A program made the translations under genes and the position numbers. The notes under the pieces were generated by a model. That model searched no databases. It was not told the origin of the DNA and saw nothing but the letters and a program-made list of their open reading frames with translations. Below, piece by piece: positions 55,223 to 63,375 of a stretch of DNA of 64,000 nt. The stretch comes from Branchiibius hedensis. Its GTDB lineage: Bacteria; Actinomycetota; Actinomycetes; Actinomycetales; Dermatophilaceae. Each line of letters opens with the position of its first letter. Positions within the stretch are counted from its first letter, which is position 1. The stretch is from assembly GCF_900108585.1 (NCBI RefSeq), contig NZ_UESZ01000002.1, forward strand, positions 1 to 64,000, written 5' to 3'.

Positions 55223-55750
55223 ATGCCGGTCGAGGCCGACGCCGAACGATGGGCCACCCAGTTGGCGACCGCGCACCAGGTCGAGCTGGCCAGCATCACG
55301 TGGGCCGCTGGCGCCGGCGGTATCGCGCGGATGACCGACACGGGTGCTCAGCTGGTGCTCGCACACGAGATCCTCGTCGACGACGCCACCATGCGCTTCC
55401 ACGTCGCGCACGAAATCGGTCACGTCGTGCTGGGGCACGCCCGCAGCCGGCGGCAGCAGCTGCGCTCGGCTGCGCCCTATCTGGTCGCCGGTGGCGCGGT
55501 CGAGCTGGCCACGATTGTCAGCGCTGCCTTCTGGCGGTGGTCGATCGCGCTGCTGCCCATCGTCTTCGTGGCCACCCTGGCAGTCATCGCCCGACGAGTG
55601 GTCTTGCCGCGGGAACGACAGGCAGACTCGTTCGCGGCCGCCAACGGCGCACCTGCCTGGCTCGCGCGGCCGCCGGCGACGGGTCGAGGACCACTGGCCA
55701 AGCTGATCAAAACTCACCCGACGTGGGCCGAACGGTCCACCTGTGGATGA
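55223..55750 (+). CDS. M48-like membrane zinc metalloprotease
   Basis: 175 residues. Zincin motif HVAHEIGHVVLGH (HExxH) near residue 55; RERQADSFAA (ExxxD-type) after two transmembrane helices (LVAGGAVELATIVSAAF; IALLPIVFVATLAVIA). The arrangement fits short M48-type or DUF955-like zincins, the latter often plasmid regulators that cut repressors. ATG 55223 lies two bases after the preceding stop. Its partner could be the upstream DNA-binding protein. Confidence 0.65.
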   Translation: MPVEADAERWATQLATAHQVELASITWAAGAGGIARMTDTGAQLVLAHEILVDDATMRFHVAHEIGHVVLGHARSRRQQLRSAAPYLVAGGAVELATIVSAAFWRWSIALLPIVFVATLAVIARRVVLPRERQADSFAAANGAPAWLARPPATGRGPLAKLIKTHPTWAERSTCG

Positions 55751-55766
55751 CGAATCGCACCAAGAG

Positions 55767-55776
55767 TAGAAAGAGT
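55767..55776. promoter_or_regulatory. TAGAAAGAGT motif
   Basis: AGAGTA-GAA-AGAGTA direct repeat (55764-55777, approximately), 41 bases upstream of ATG 55817. Third copy of the shared element. Confidence 0.4.
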
Positions 55777-55816
55777 ACGTTGGCTCGAAAGCCTCTCACC
55801 CGAAGGGATTTCGACC

Positions 55817-56179
55817 ATGAGCAGCACCACGAAAGCACCCGACTCGAGCGCGCCCACGATGAGCGTTTCCGAACTCACTCTGTCCGATGTCGGACCCGAC
55901 CTGATCCACATCATCGACGGCTCCGATGCCCACGTCGACGGGATCGGAGCTAGAGCCGACATGCACCCCGCCTTCGACCCCGCCGGCGCAATCAACGGGG
56001 AGAGCGGCCTGCTGGTCACTTTCACCGACGCGCACGGACGCAACCGGATCGCCGAGGTGAGCATCATCGCCCGATGGCGCGAGGATGACTGCTGGCACCT
56101 GCACACACGGCCCGGCGTACTCGGCCGGGAGTGCCGTGACTGCGGGACCGTGGTGGAGGCGGCAGCTGCGGAGGAATGA
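55817..56179 (+). CDS. Small protein, function unknown
   Basis: 120 residues: a Ser/Thr-rich N-terminus, a middle part with strands (DLIHIIDGSDAHVDGIG), and a C-terminal domain with RIAEVSIIARW and CRDCGTVVEA. The CxxC could bind zinc with HLH nearby. ATG 55817 with AAGGG upstream. Unrecognised. Confidence 0.5.
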   Translation: MSSTTKAPDSSAPTMSVSELTLSDVGPDLIHIIDGSDAHVDGIGARADMHPAFDPAGAINGESGLLVTFTDAHGRNRIAEVSIIARWREDDCWHLHTRPGVLGRECRDCGTVVEAAAAEE

Positions 56180-56298
56180 CGGCTTAGCGAGCCGGGCGTG
56201 AGCTGTCTCTCGTTGGGCAGGTTCGGGCCGCGTGGTCGTGACCGCCACGGCGCCCAGGCTCGCCTTCAGGGGAGTGGGACGAAGCAGCGGCAGATGGT

Positions 56299-56372
56299 TT
56301 GTCCACAGGGCAAGCAGCGAGCCAGCGGATGAGGGGGCCGGAGGAGCACACTCGAAATATCTACTCTTTCTA
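56299..56372. promoter_or_regulatory. TTGTCCACA box and ACTCTTTCTA motif
   Basis: TTGTCCACA (56299-56307) matches the DnaA-box consensus. ACTCTTTCTA at 56363-56372 is the shared motif in reverse, 22 bases upstream of ATG 56394. Confidence 0.4.
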
Positions 56373-56393
56373 GTCCATACACGTGGAGTCGGC

Positions 56394-56783
56394 ATGAGCC
56401 TCATCGAAGTTGTTGTTGTTCGAGTGACGACGAGAACGATGACCAGATCGATCACCGGCTCGACCGGCGCAACTGCTGGCCCGCCGGTGAGGACGGGTCT
56501 TGCGCTGGCAGCGGCCGGCTTCATCCGCGCGAACGCCGCCTATCGGCAGGCGTATGAGACGTGGCGGACGCAGCGGGATAACCGGGGGCCGGGGGAGTGC
56601 GCGACTTCGGCGGCTGACCGGCGCCGCGACCAACGGCACCAGACGCTATTCGCCGCCCACGAAGACCTTGCCGCTGCGGCCGACGCCGTGAGGCGCGCCG
56701 GCGGACAGATCGACTACAGCCCCGATGGTGGCGACACCGTCCGCGTCTATGGACCTGGCCATCAGCTTCTCGGCTACATGTGA
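56394..56783 (+). CDS. Small protein, function unknown
   Basis: 129 residues. The first 30 are Val/Thr/Arg-rich (MSLIEVVVVRVTTRTMTRSI), followed by a helical core (FIRANAAYRQAYETWRTQRD; LFAAHEDLAAAADAVRRAGG). ATG 56394 with GGAG; an upstream in-frame GTG is rejected. Unrecognised. Confidence 0.45.
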   Translation: MSLIEVVVVRVTTRTMTRSITGSTGATAGPPVRTGLALAAAGFIRANAAYRQAYETWRTQRDNRGPGECATSAADRRRDQRHQTLFAAHEDLAAAADAVRRAGGQIDYSPDGGDTVRVYGPGHQLLGYM

Positions 56784-56823
56784 CGACAGCAGTGAAAACC
56801 CAAGGAACAGAGGAGTGTTCAGA

Positions 56824-57399
56824 ATGACCACGCTCACGAGAACCGCCACGATGACGCCGGTCGCCGATCGACCGAAAGTCACCTCGTGGATCTTGACCCC
56901 GCCGACCGGACCTATCGTCCCGGTTGACCTGGTCCGTCACAGCGAGGCCTACCTGGAGCTGCGAATGGGCGCACTCGACAACGCGTTCCCCGTCGCTCGC
57001 GCCCATCACAACCCGCGAACAGGCATCTGGGTCGTCGACATCCTGCTGATCGGCCACCGGTTCGAGGTGACCTCCAGCGACAACGCCGTCGCCATGATGC
57101 TCGGCGAGATGCACTCGCTGGTTAGTGGCGTCCTCAAGCCCACATGCTCGGCCGAACTGTGGTCCGCCGGCTGCCTGACCTGCGGGATCTCGGTCATCGA
57201 GAGCGCCAGCCTCGGCGAGGCCGAATGGCTGGCCCGCAGGCACAACCGCGACTACCACCACGGCGAGCAGGCCGCCGCGACGTACCTGCGGATCCTGTGC
57301 AGTCAGTGCGGCGACCGCGATGCCACCACGGTATGCAGTCACAACGGCACGACACCGGTCGCACTCTGCGAGCCGTGCGCGACAACCAGGAGCTCGTGA
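56824..57399 (+). CDS. Protein with Cys motifs, function unknown
   Basis: 191 residues. The middle FEVTSSDNAVAMMLGEMHSL is helical. The C-terminal part has CLTCGISVIESASLGEAEWL and CSQCGDRDATTVCSHNG then LCEPCA: three CxxC pairs typical of a zinc ribbon. May bind DNA or RNA. ATG 56824; the stop overlaps the next start by one base. Confidence 0.5.
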   Translation: MTTLTRTATMTPVADRPKVTSWILTPPTGPIVPVDLVRHSEAYLELRMGALDNAFPVARAHHNPRTGIWVVDILLIGHRFEVTSSDNAVAMMLGEMHSLVSGVLKPTCSAELWSAGCLTCGISVIESASLGEAEWLARRHNRDYHHGEQAAATYLRILCSQCGDRDATTVCSHNGTTPVALCEPCATTRSS

Positions 57400-58205
57400 T
57401 GCCCACCAGCGACCCGAACTGGGCCAAACACTGGCGCCTGGATCGCTATCGCGGGATCACCCGGTACATCGACGCCGCACCGACCCGCCGGCACATCGAG
57501 CAGCTGCGCACAGCCGGGGCGTCGATGCGGGCGATCGCCGACAAGGCTGGGGTGTCTGTCAGCCAGATCAGCAGGATCGCCGGCGGGCAGGAGCAAGTGC
57601 GCAGACCGTACGCAGCCCGCATCCAAGCCGTCACCCCGGCCGCGATACTGGCCCGCAGCGGCGCCGAGGACTTCGTACCGGCAGTCGGTGCTCGTCGACG
57701 CATAGAAGCACTTCAGGCGATCGGGCACTCCTCGACGACGATCGCCGAAGCCATGGCCGGCGGAGCCACCGCCGACGTCGTCAGAAACATCAAGGGCCAC
57801 CCGGGCGCCTGGATCTCCCGAACCAACCACGAGCGGGCACTGCGCGCCTACGAGCGGCTGTGGGACACGCCCGGAACCTCACGCCAGACGCTCGGTGCCG
57901 CGCGACGTCTCGGCTTCGCGCCGCCACTGGCCTGGGATGACGACACGATCGACGACCCGGGCGGGCAGCCGTGGAGCGGTGAGGAAACGCACGACCTGGT
58001 CGACGAGGTCGCGGTGCTGCGCGCGGTGGCCGGCGACCGGGTCGGCTTGACCGTCACCGAGCGAGCAGAGGCAGTTCGGCGCCTGGCCGCAACAGGACTG
58101 TCCGACAACGAGATCGGGGTACGGATCAGGGTCACCAGCCGCACCGTGCAGCGGATTCGCAAAGAGTTCGACATCCCGTCGAGCTGGAAGGAGTCAGCCG
58201 CATGA
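57399..58205 (+). CDS. Multi-HTH DNA-binding protein
   Basis: 268 residues with three helix-turn-helix regions: MRAIADKAGVSVSQISRIAGG (split here: MRAIADKAGVSVS, QISRIAGG), IAEAMAGGATADVVRNIK, and LSDNEIGVRIRVTSRTVQRIR. Resembles recombination-directionality or phage-type regulators with homeodomain-like repeats. Transcribed with the WhiB-like gene, whose start overlaps its stop (ATGA). Likely regulator of the element. Confidence 0.6.
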   Translation: MPTSDPNWAKHWRLDRYRGITRYIDAAPTRRHIEQLRTAGASMRAIADKAGVSVSQISRIAGGQEQVRRPYAARIQAVTPAAILARSGAEDFVPAVGARRRIEALQAIGHSSTTIAEAMAGGATADVVRNIKGHPGAWISRTNHERALRAYERLWDTPGTSRQTLGAARRLGFAPPLAWDDDTIDDPGGQPWSGEETHDLVDEVAVLRAVAGDRVGLTVTERAEAVRRLAATGLSDNEIGVRIRVTSRTVQRIRKEFDIPSSWKESAA

Positions 58206-58642
58206 GCGGCAAGCGACTGAGTCCGGACCAGCGGGAACTGATGCTCGGCCTGATGCGCGACGGGTTGCCCAGCCAGGAGATCGCGGACGCCATCGGGGTC
58301 AGCACGTCGATGGTCCACTACTACGCCATCCGGCACGGGATCGACCGGTCCCGCAAGTCCACCGCTCCAACCGTGACCGCGGAGGCTGCCGCGCCAGATC
58401 CGGTCCAGCCTGCTCTGTGCCTGGGCTGGCAAGCCGACGCCTTGTGCACCCAGACAGACCCGGAGATCTTCTTCCCCGAGAAAGGCGGTTCAACCAAGGA
58501 AGCCGAACGCATCTGCCGACGATGCCCGGTCGCAGCCGAGTGCCTCGACCAGGCCCTGGCCAACGACGAACGCTTCGGCGTCTGGGGCGGCGTCTCAGAG
58601 CGGACCCGCCGACGACTCACACACGCAACCAATCAGTCCTGA
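58202..58642 (+). CDS. WhiB-family regulator with N-terminal HTH
   Basis: 146 residues. The C-terminal WhiB domain has ADALCTQTDPEIFF, ERICRRCPVAAECLDQAL and GVWGGVSERTRRRL: four Cys for a [4Fe-4S] cluster and the G-V-W-G-G turn. Unusually, an N-terminal helix-turn-helix is fused (LSPDQRELMLGLMRDGLPSQ then EIADAIGVSTSMVHYY), so it may bind DNA without a partner sigma factor. Overlaps the HTH gene and precedes the Lsr2-like gene. Confidence 0.8.
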   Translation: MSGKRLSPDQRELMLGLMRDGLPSQEIADAIGVSTSMVHYYAIRHGIDRSRKSTAPTVTAEAAAPDPVQPALCLGWQADALCTQTDPEIFFPEKGGSTKEAERICRRCPVAAECLDQALANDERFGVWGGVSERTRRRLTHATNQS

Positions 58643-58660
58643 ACAAGGGAGATACATGCC

Positions 58661-59362
58661 ATGTCCACCCAGAGTGTCACCAACGAGACCACCCTGACCG
58701 TCGTCAAGCACCTCATCAACGGCCGCGACGACACCTTCATCGCCACCGCGACCGGCCTGACCGTCACCGCGGTGCAGGACATCAAAATCAGCCACGGTTA
58801 CCCGGACCTGTCCAAGATGGAATGGTCCCGCGACATCCTCGAAAGGCGAATCAACGAACCCGCTGCCTCGGCCGCGTTACCGTCGCCGACCATCCGGTCG
58901 GCCGCGCCACCAGCCGATCCGCGAGGCACGACGCGGAACACTCCACGCCCGACGGACCCGCGACCGACGGTCGTGAGCGCCCGGGAGGTCAAGCCGTCCG
59001 CGAACGAGCTCATCGTCGTGGCCTCCAACTCACCCAAGGCACGCACTCGTGCTCTCGGGGTGAAGGTCGCCGCGTTGATCGGTGACCTAAGTCAGCGGCT
59101 GGCGGCCGAGGAACGCGAGCGAGTCGCCCAGGCGGCCGAGAAGGCCGCGAACGCCAAGCGGCTGCAGCGGATCGAGGAACTCGAGGCAGAGCTGAAGAAG
59201 CTGCGGGCGAAGACGCGCAGCACCAAGACAGCGCCGCCGCTGGGTGCGCCGGCCGCGAAGGTGCGCGAGTGGGCTAGCCAGCAGGGGATCGGATGCCCCG
59301 CGTACGGCAAGATCCCGAACACGGTGCGCGACGCCTACGACGCCGCACACGCCGCGGCCTAA
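58661..59362 (+). CDS. Lsr2-like nucleoid protein with N-terminal HTH
   Basis: 233 residues. The C-terminal domain VREWASQQGIGCPAYGKIPN followed by TVRDAYDAAHAA is the Lsr2 DNA-binding domain, which silences AT-rich DNA. Before it comes a coiled coil (RLQRIEELEAELKKLRAK) and an Ala/Pro linker. The N-terminal 60 residues form an HTH-like region (TATGLTVTAVQDIKISHGYP). No N-terminal Lsr2 dimer domain. ATG 58661 with AAGGGAG. Probable element-encoded silencer. Confidence 0.75.
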   Translation: MSTQSVTNETTLTVVKHLINGRDDTFIATATGLTVTAVQDIKISHGYPDLSKMEWSRDILERRINEPAASAALPSPTIRSAAPPADPRGTTRNTPRPTDPRPTVVSAREVKPSANELIVVASNSPKARTRALGVKVAALIGDLSQRLAAEERERVAQAAEKAANAKRLQRIEELEAELKKLRAKTRSTKTAPPLGAPAAKVREWASQQGIGCPAYGKIPNTVRDAYDAAHAAA

Positions 59363-59382
59363 GCACCGACGGCGGCATAGCC

Positions 59383-59703
59383 ATGCGACGTGTGTTGACC
59401 GGGACTGTGCTCGCACTCCAGCTGGTATTTGCCGGCATCCTGATGCGCGCACTCTTCTCGGCCGGGTTGGGGTGGCTAGTCCCGGGCGTGGCCGTTGGGG
59501 TCGCCATGCTCATCGCGCTCGAGCTGCGGCCACGACGACAGTGGATCGTGCTCGACGCCAACGGGCTGCCGGCCACAGGCCGGGATGCCGACCGGTACGC
59601 GCAATGGCGGGCAAGCCTGTGCGTGCATGAGCGGGACGCCTGGGACGAAACCCTTCGCCAGATCGTCGCGCAGAACAAGACCGACCGGAGGGATGAGCCA
59701 TGA
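59383..59703 (+). CDS. Small membrane protein
   Basis: 106 residues with two hydrophobic helices (LTGTVLALQLVFAGILM; LGWLVPGVAVGVAMLIALEL) and a charged tail. ATG 59383 is chosen because the upstream extension overlaps the Lsr2-like gene. Overlaps the next gene by four bases. Confidence 0.5.
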   Translation: MRRVLTGTVLALQLVFAGILMRALFSAGLGWLVPGVAVGVAMLIALELRPRRQWIVLDANGLPATGRDADRYAQWRASLCVHERDAWDETLRQIVAQNKTDRRDEP

Positions 59704-59891
59704 TCTGCGTCGGATGCCGCGAGCCGCACCGGGCCGGCGACTGCGAGGACGCCCGACGACACGGTGGCGCGCTCCGATCTTGCTGCTGCCAGCACAAGCC
59801 GTACGCGACTGCACAAGGCGAACAGCATACGGAGCTGAGCACGAACGAAGAGCCCGAACCGCCCGGTTCGGTGCCAGACGACGCGAGCTGA
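59700..59891 (+). CDS. Small Cys-rich protein
   Basis: 63 residues: MICVGCREPHRAGDC, then SCCCQHK and an acidic tail. Cys/His spacing suggests a small zinc finger, as seen in plasmid and phage micro-proteins. Starts within the upstream stop (ATGA). Confidence 0.4.
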   Translation: MICVGCREPHRAGDCEDARRHGGALRSCCCQHKPYATAQGEQHTELSTNEEPEPPGSVPDDAS

Positions 59892-60007
59892 GCGAGGAAG
59901 CTCAGGACGTGGCGGTCCGCCTGTGCGTGAACGGCCGAGTCGGGACGGAAGATTCACCTCTACGACCGGGTGGTGCTGGCCATGGCCGGGCGGCGAACCG
60001 TCTGAGC

Positions 60008-60565
60008 TCAGATCGATCGATCAGGCGCTCGTGTCACGGCCGGTGAGGTCGGAGGCACCCGCCGCTCTTCGCGTGCACCCTGCGATGGCGTGAACTGGAT
60101 CGTCTCCTCATCCGGTGCTCGAGCAGGCCCGCTTGCCGGTGGCGGTGGCATCACATCGGATTCGGCATACCCATCGAGACCGGTCAGATCAGGGCCTCCG
60201 TAGCCGTACTCGGACGGGTCATTGCCATCGGTCCAGACCTGGCGGGCAGGAACGTCGGCGAACACCACTGGCCAGGCAACACGATCGTCGACGTAGCCGT
60301 GATCGTGAGCGTAAGCGCGCGACAAGGTAACCCAATCGCCGCGGTTGATTTCCAGATGCTCGGGGGGAACGGCGCGGTAGATCCGCACCATGGTGTCGGG
60401 ATCGTCGACCGCAACGGTCATCTGACGCAGGGTCTCGTCGTCACAGGTGCCGTACAAATCGGGCTGGTCCAGGATGTCGGGACCGAAGCGGTCCCGCACG
60501 GCCGGCAGCTGGGCGCTGTAGCCGTCGTCCTCGGGCGCGCTGTGGCCCATGCGGTAATCGGTCAT
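60008..60565 (-). CDS. Possible ADP-ribosyltransferase-like protein
   Basis: 185 residues. MVRIYRAVPPEHLEINRGDW followed by VTLSRAYAHDHGYVDD, and NDPSEYGYGG, resemble the Arg-, Ser/Thr- and Glu-bearing motifs of small ADP-ribosyltransferases of phages and plasmids. The match is by pattern only. The C-terminal 50 residues are a Pro/Arg-rich tail. ATG 60565. Transcribed from the same strand as the XRE-type gene upstream. Confidence 0.4.
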   Translation of the reverse strand: MTDYRMGHSAPEDDGYSAQLPAVRDRFGPDILDQPDLYGTCDDETLRQMTVAVDDPDTMVRIYRAVPPEHLEINRGDWVTLSRAYAHDHGYVDDRVAWPVVFADVPARQVWTDGNDPSEYGYGGPDLTGLDGYAESDVMPPPPASGPARAPDEETIQFTPSQGAREERRVPPTSPAVTRAPDRSI

Positions 60566-60737
60566 GGTGACTCTCTCCTGCCAGTGTCTACCTGAAGGAA
60601 ACCTTGCCCCCTGAAGGACCAACGCGCGCGGTCGGTGGTCACGAGCGGGAAGTTCTCGCAGTGAGCTCCCGGAGCGAGATGGCGGAGATGCGGCGGCGGC
60701 ACGTCGTCCAGGTCGGCGTCGAAGCTCGAACGCAACA

Positions 60738-61601
60738 TCAGTGCTTTGCCACCGAACTGTCGGTGTATGGCTCACCGGGGGCGTCGACGTATCGGCGCAA
60801 GCCATCTTCGAGGGTCCCTGCTGGCGACCCGAGCGCCAGAGCCTTCAGCAGCGTGTTGAGCAGGGTGAGTCTGCCGTGGACCCACGTGATGGCTCCGGGG
60901 CGATCGGAGATGTCGGCTTGCTCGATGCCGTGGAGGACGATGGACGTGTCGTAGGCGAGCCCGAGCAGGTAGCACGGCCCCCACTGGTCTCCGGTGCCGT
61001 CGACTCGACCGCTTGCAGCGTGCGACCTGACAGGGTCGTCGGCGAGGGCGAAGCGTTCAGCCGCGGGTGGCGTGCGGTACGCGTACACCTCGTGCGTCGG
61101 GACGACGTGTTTCAAGACCCATTCGCCGGCGTCGTGGGGTGCGTCGAGCAGCCGACCGCGAATGAAGTGTGCGCTCCGGCGACGGTCGGGGTCGTCGGCG
61201 ATGAACGCGGCTTCTGTGGGCCATGAGGGGATGCCGCGGTCACGAGCCACATCCGCGATGGCCTGCACCGTGCGTGGTCCACCCAGGACGTCGGTGTCGA
61301 CGAGACCGCCGGGCGGTGGGTGCTGCGGGGTGTCTTGGGCGGGAATGGTGCGACGGGTGGTCGAATCGGCCTCCAGGAGATCGCCAGGCGTGCAGGCCAG
61401 CGCGACACAAAGGCCGTCGAGAACCCGCATCGTCAATCGCCCAGGCACTCCTCGCACCAGCCGGGCCACCTGCACCGAACTCGGCGCATTAGACCCAAGA
61501 ACCTCGACGAGTCGGCGATGCAGATCAGCGGCGAACCGCACGTCCCTCGCAGCCATCACCGACCGCAGCCGCCATGCCACAACCTCGAAGTCATGTCCCA
61601 T
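60738..61601 (-). CDS. XRE-type regulator with an unknown C-terminal domain
   Basis: 287 residues. N-terminal HTH (VQVARLVRGVPGRLTMRVLD then GLCVALACTPGDLLEAD), the XRE/Cro form with a short wing. The remainder has HFIRGRLLDAPHDAGEWVLK and WGPCYLLGLAYDTSIVLHGI, unrecognised. ATG 61601 has no strong ribosome binding site. Two GACAGTAAA repeats lie just upstream. It is divergent from the MFS gene. Confidence 0.6.
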   Translation of the reverse strand: MGHDFEVVAWRLRSVMAARDVRFAADLHRRLVEVLGSNAPSSVQVARLVRGVPGRLTMRVLDGLCVALACTPGDLLEADSTTRRTIPAQDTPQHPPPGGLVDTDVLGGPRTVQAIADVARDRGIPSWPTEAAFIADDPDRRRSAHFIRGRLLDAPHDAGEWVLKHVVPTHEVYAYRTPPAAERFALADDPVRSHAASGRVDGTGDQWGPCYLLGLAYDTSIVLHGIEQADISDRPGAITWVHGRLTLLNTLLKALALGSPAGTLEDGLRRYVDAPGEPYTDSSVAKH

Positions 61602-62015
61602 ACTTCGGACAGTAAACGGTGCATAGTGTCAATGCAAGCATAAAACTGACAGTAAATGACCGATAACCGTGATTATGTAAAGTGGACGCATCACGGGCTC
61701 GCGCCGTCGTCATGTGCAAGGGAATTCCCTTGCCCGTCCGGCCAGGATCGTCGCACTGCTAAAGAGCTCGCTAACAACAGACTCGTGTAGAGTCGCAGTC
61801 ATGCGTCGTCCAGCTTGAGCAGGGTGCACTCCCCAAATCTGATCTCTCGCGGTCTTATCGGCTGCGTCAAAGATCGAGTGCACCGTCACGAAACAGCGGC
61901 CGCCCTGTGGCGGCCATGCCGCAGATCCGACGTTCTATTGCGTCGCTTGCTCGCTATCTTCTTCGTGACCCCGCCCACTTGATAAGTGGGGGCTACTGCT
62001 CAAGGACACTCCTAA
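61602..62015 (+). promoter_or_regulatory. Divergent promoter region and structured leader of the MFS gene
   Basis: 414 bases. The left part is AT-rich and contains direct repeats GACAGTAAA at 61608-61616 and 61648-61656, possible operators for the XRE protein. A TANNNT box (TAGAGT, 61788-61793) lies seven bases before ATG 61801, which opens a five-codon ORF MRRPA (stop at 61816-61818): the spacing of a leaderless transcript. Hairpins follow at 61898-61915 (GGCCGCC/GGCGGCC) and 61974-61990 (CCCACTT/AAGTGGG). AAGGA at 62002-62006 is the MFS ribosome binding site. Layout suggests attenuation. Confidence 0.5.
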
Positions 62016-63281
62016 ATGTTGTCGTCATACATCGGCCGCCGTCCCATCTCTGCCCGCACCGCCTACCTGTGGTGGGAAGGCTCTTGGTCACTCCTGCAGA
62101 CCATTGCGTTCACGCTGACTCTGCTTTACCAAGTCCAAGTCGCCCACCTCAGTCCCGCCCAACTCGTGCTGGTCGGTGCCTGCCTCGAAGCCAGTTGCTT
62201 CCTGTTCGAGGTGCCGACCAGCATCGTGGCCGACGTCTACTCGCGGCGATTATCGGCCTTGATCGGTGCCGTCATCGTCGGCGTGGGGATCCTGATCCAA
62301 GGTGCGATGCCGTCGTTCGTGCCCATCCTGGCCGCGCAGGTGGTGTGGGGCTTGGGGTTCACGTTCATCTCCGGCGCGGTCGATGCCTGGATCACCGACG
62401 AAGTCGGCGCTGACGCCGTCCAACCGCTGTTCACTCGCTTCCAGCAACAGCACCTCGCGCTCAACTTCGTGGGCATTATCGCTGCCGGGCTCTTGGCTCG
62501 AATCGACCTTCGCGTCCCGATGCTCGTGGCCGGGGCCGGTTACGTGCTGCTCGCAATCGTCATGGCCCCCTTACTGCCAGAGACCGGTTTCAACCGCACC
62601 CCCGCCTCAGATCGCTCCACCTGGGCCCAGATGACCGAGACCTTCCACACCGGCTTGGCTGCCGCGCGCCGGCCGGGGATCGTTCGATCGTTCGCGATAA
62701 TTGCGGTCATCACCGGCGCGTCGTCCGAGGTCTTCGATCGGTTGTGGACGGCGCACATCATCAACGCCTTCACTTTGCCGGGAACCGGCGGAGCCAGCGC
62801 AGCTACCTGGTTCACCGTGTTCGCGCTCATCGGCGCGCTCATCTCGTTGGCGACAAGCCTTCTCGCCAACCGCTTCGTGGCCGAACGGATCAATGCAGTG
62901 CACCCCCGCACGCTGCTAGCCCTACTCGCGCTGATCCAAGCAGGCGGTGTCATCGGCTTCGCCATGGTCGGGTCCCTGTGGCCGGCACTGAGTTCGATGT
63001 GGATCCGCGATGCCGCACGAAACCTGCTCTACCCGGTCCAGGCAGCGTGGCTGAACCGCAACATTGAGTCGACGGCCCGCTCGACGACGCTGTCGATGAC
63101 CAGCCAAGCCGACGCGCTCGGGCAAGTCGTCGGTGGACCCATCCTTGGGGCCGTGGCCTCCCGAGCGAGCATTCCGGTCGCGATGACCATCGCAGGCCTA
63201 CTAATGGCGCCCGTCGCAGCGATCTATCACCGCATCCGACCGATGCCAGCGACGGGTGCAACAAGCCGGCATCTCGCATAA
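62016..63281 (+). CDS. MFS efflux transporter
   Basis: 421 residues, about 12 transmembrane helices (FTLTLLYQVQVAHLSPAQLV; LIGAVIVGVGILIQGAMPSF; MTIAGLLMAPVAAIYH). The loop between helices 2 and 3 has the MFS pattern FEVPTSIVADVYSRRLSALI (split as FEVPTSIVADVYSRR), close to GxLaDrxGRR. Likely exports a drug or metabolite; substrate unknown. The structured leader upstream suggests induced expression. Confidence 0.75.
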   Translation: MLSSYIGRRPISARTAYLWWEGSWSLLQTIAFTLTLLYQVQVAHLSPAQLVLVGACLEASCFLFEVPTSIVADVYSRRLSALIGAVIVGVGILIQGAMPSFVPILAAQVVWGLGFTFISGAVDAWITDEVGADAVQPLFTRFQQQHLALNFVGIIAAGLLARIDLRVPMLVAGAGYVLLAIVMAPLLPETGFNRTPASDRSTWAQMTETFHTGLAAARRPGIVRSFAIIAVITGASSEVFDRLWTAHIINAFTLPGTGGASAATWFTVFALIGALISLATSLLANRFVAERINAVHPRTLLALLALIQAGGVIGFAMVGSLWPALSSMWIRDAARNLLYPVQAAWLNRNIESTARSTTLSMTSQADALGQVVGGPILGAVASRASIPVAMTIAGLLMAPVAAIYHRIRPMPATGATSRHLA

Positions 63282-63375
63282 ATGTCTGTCATGACGAGGG
63301 TCATCGCGGCGTCGGCGCGAGAAGGGAGCCGGTCGACGATGGCAAGAGTGCGGCGAACTAGGCTTCCGGACTTGA

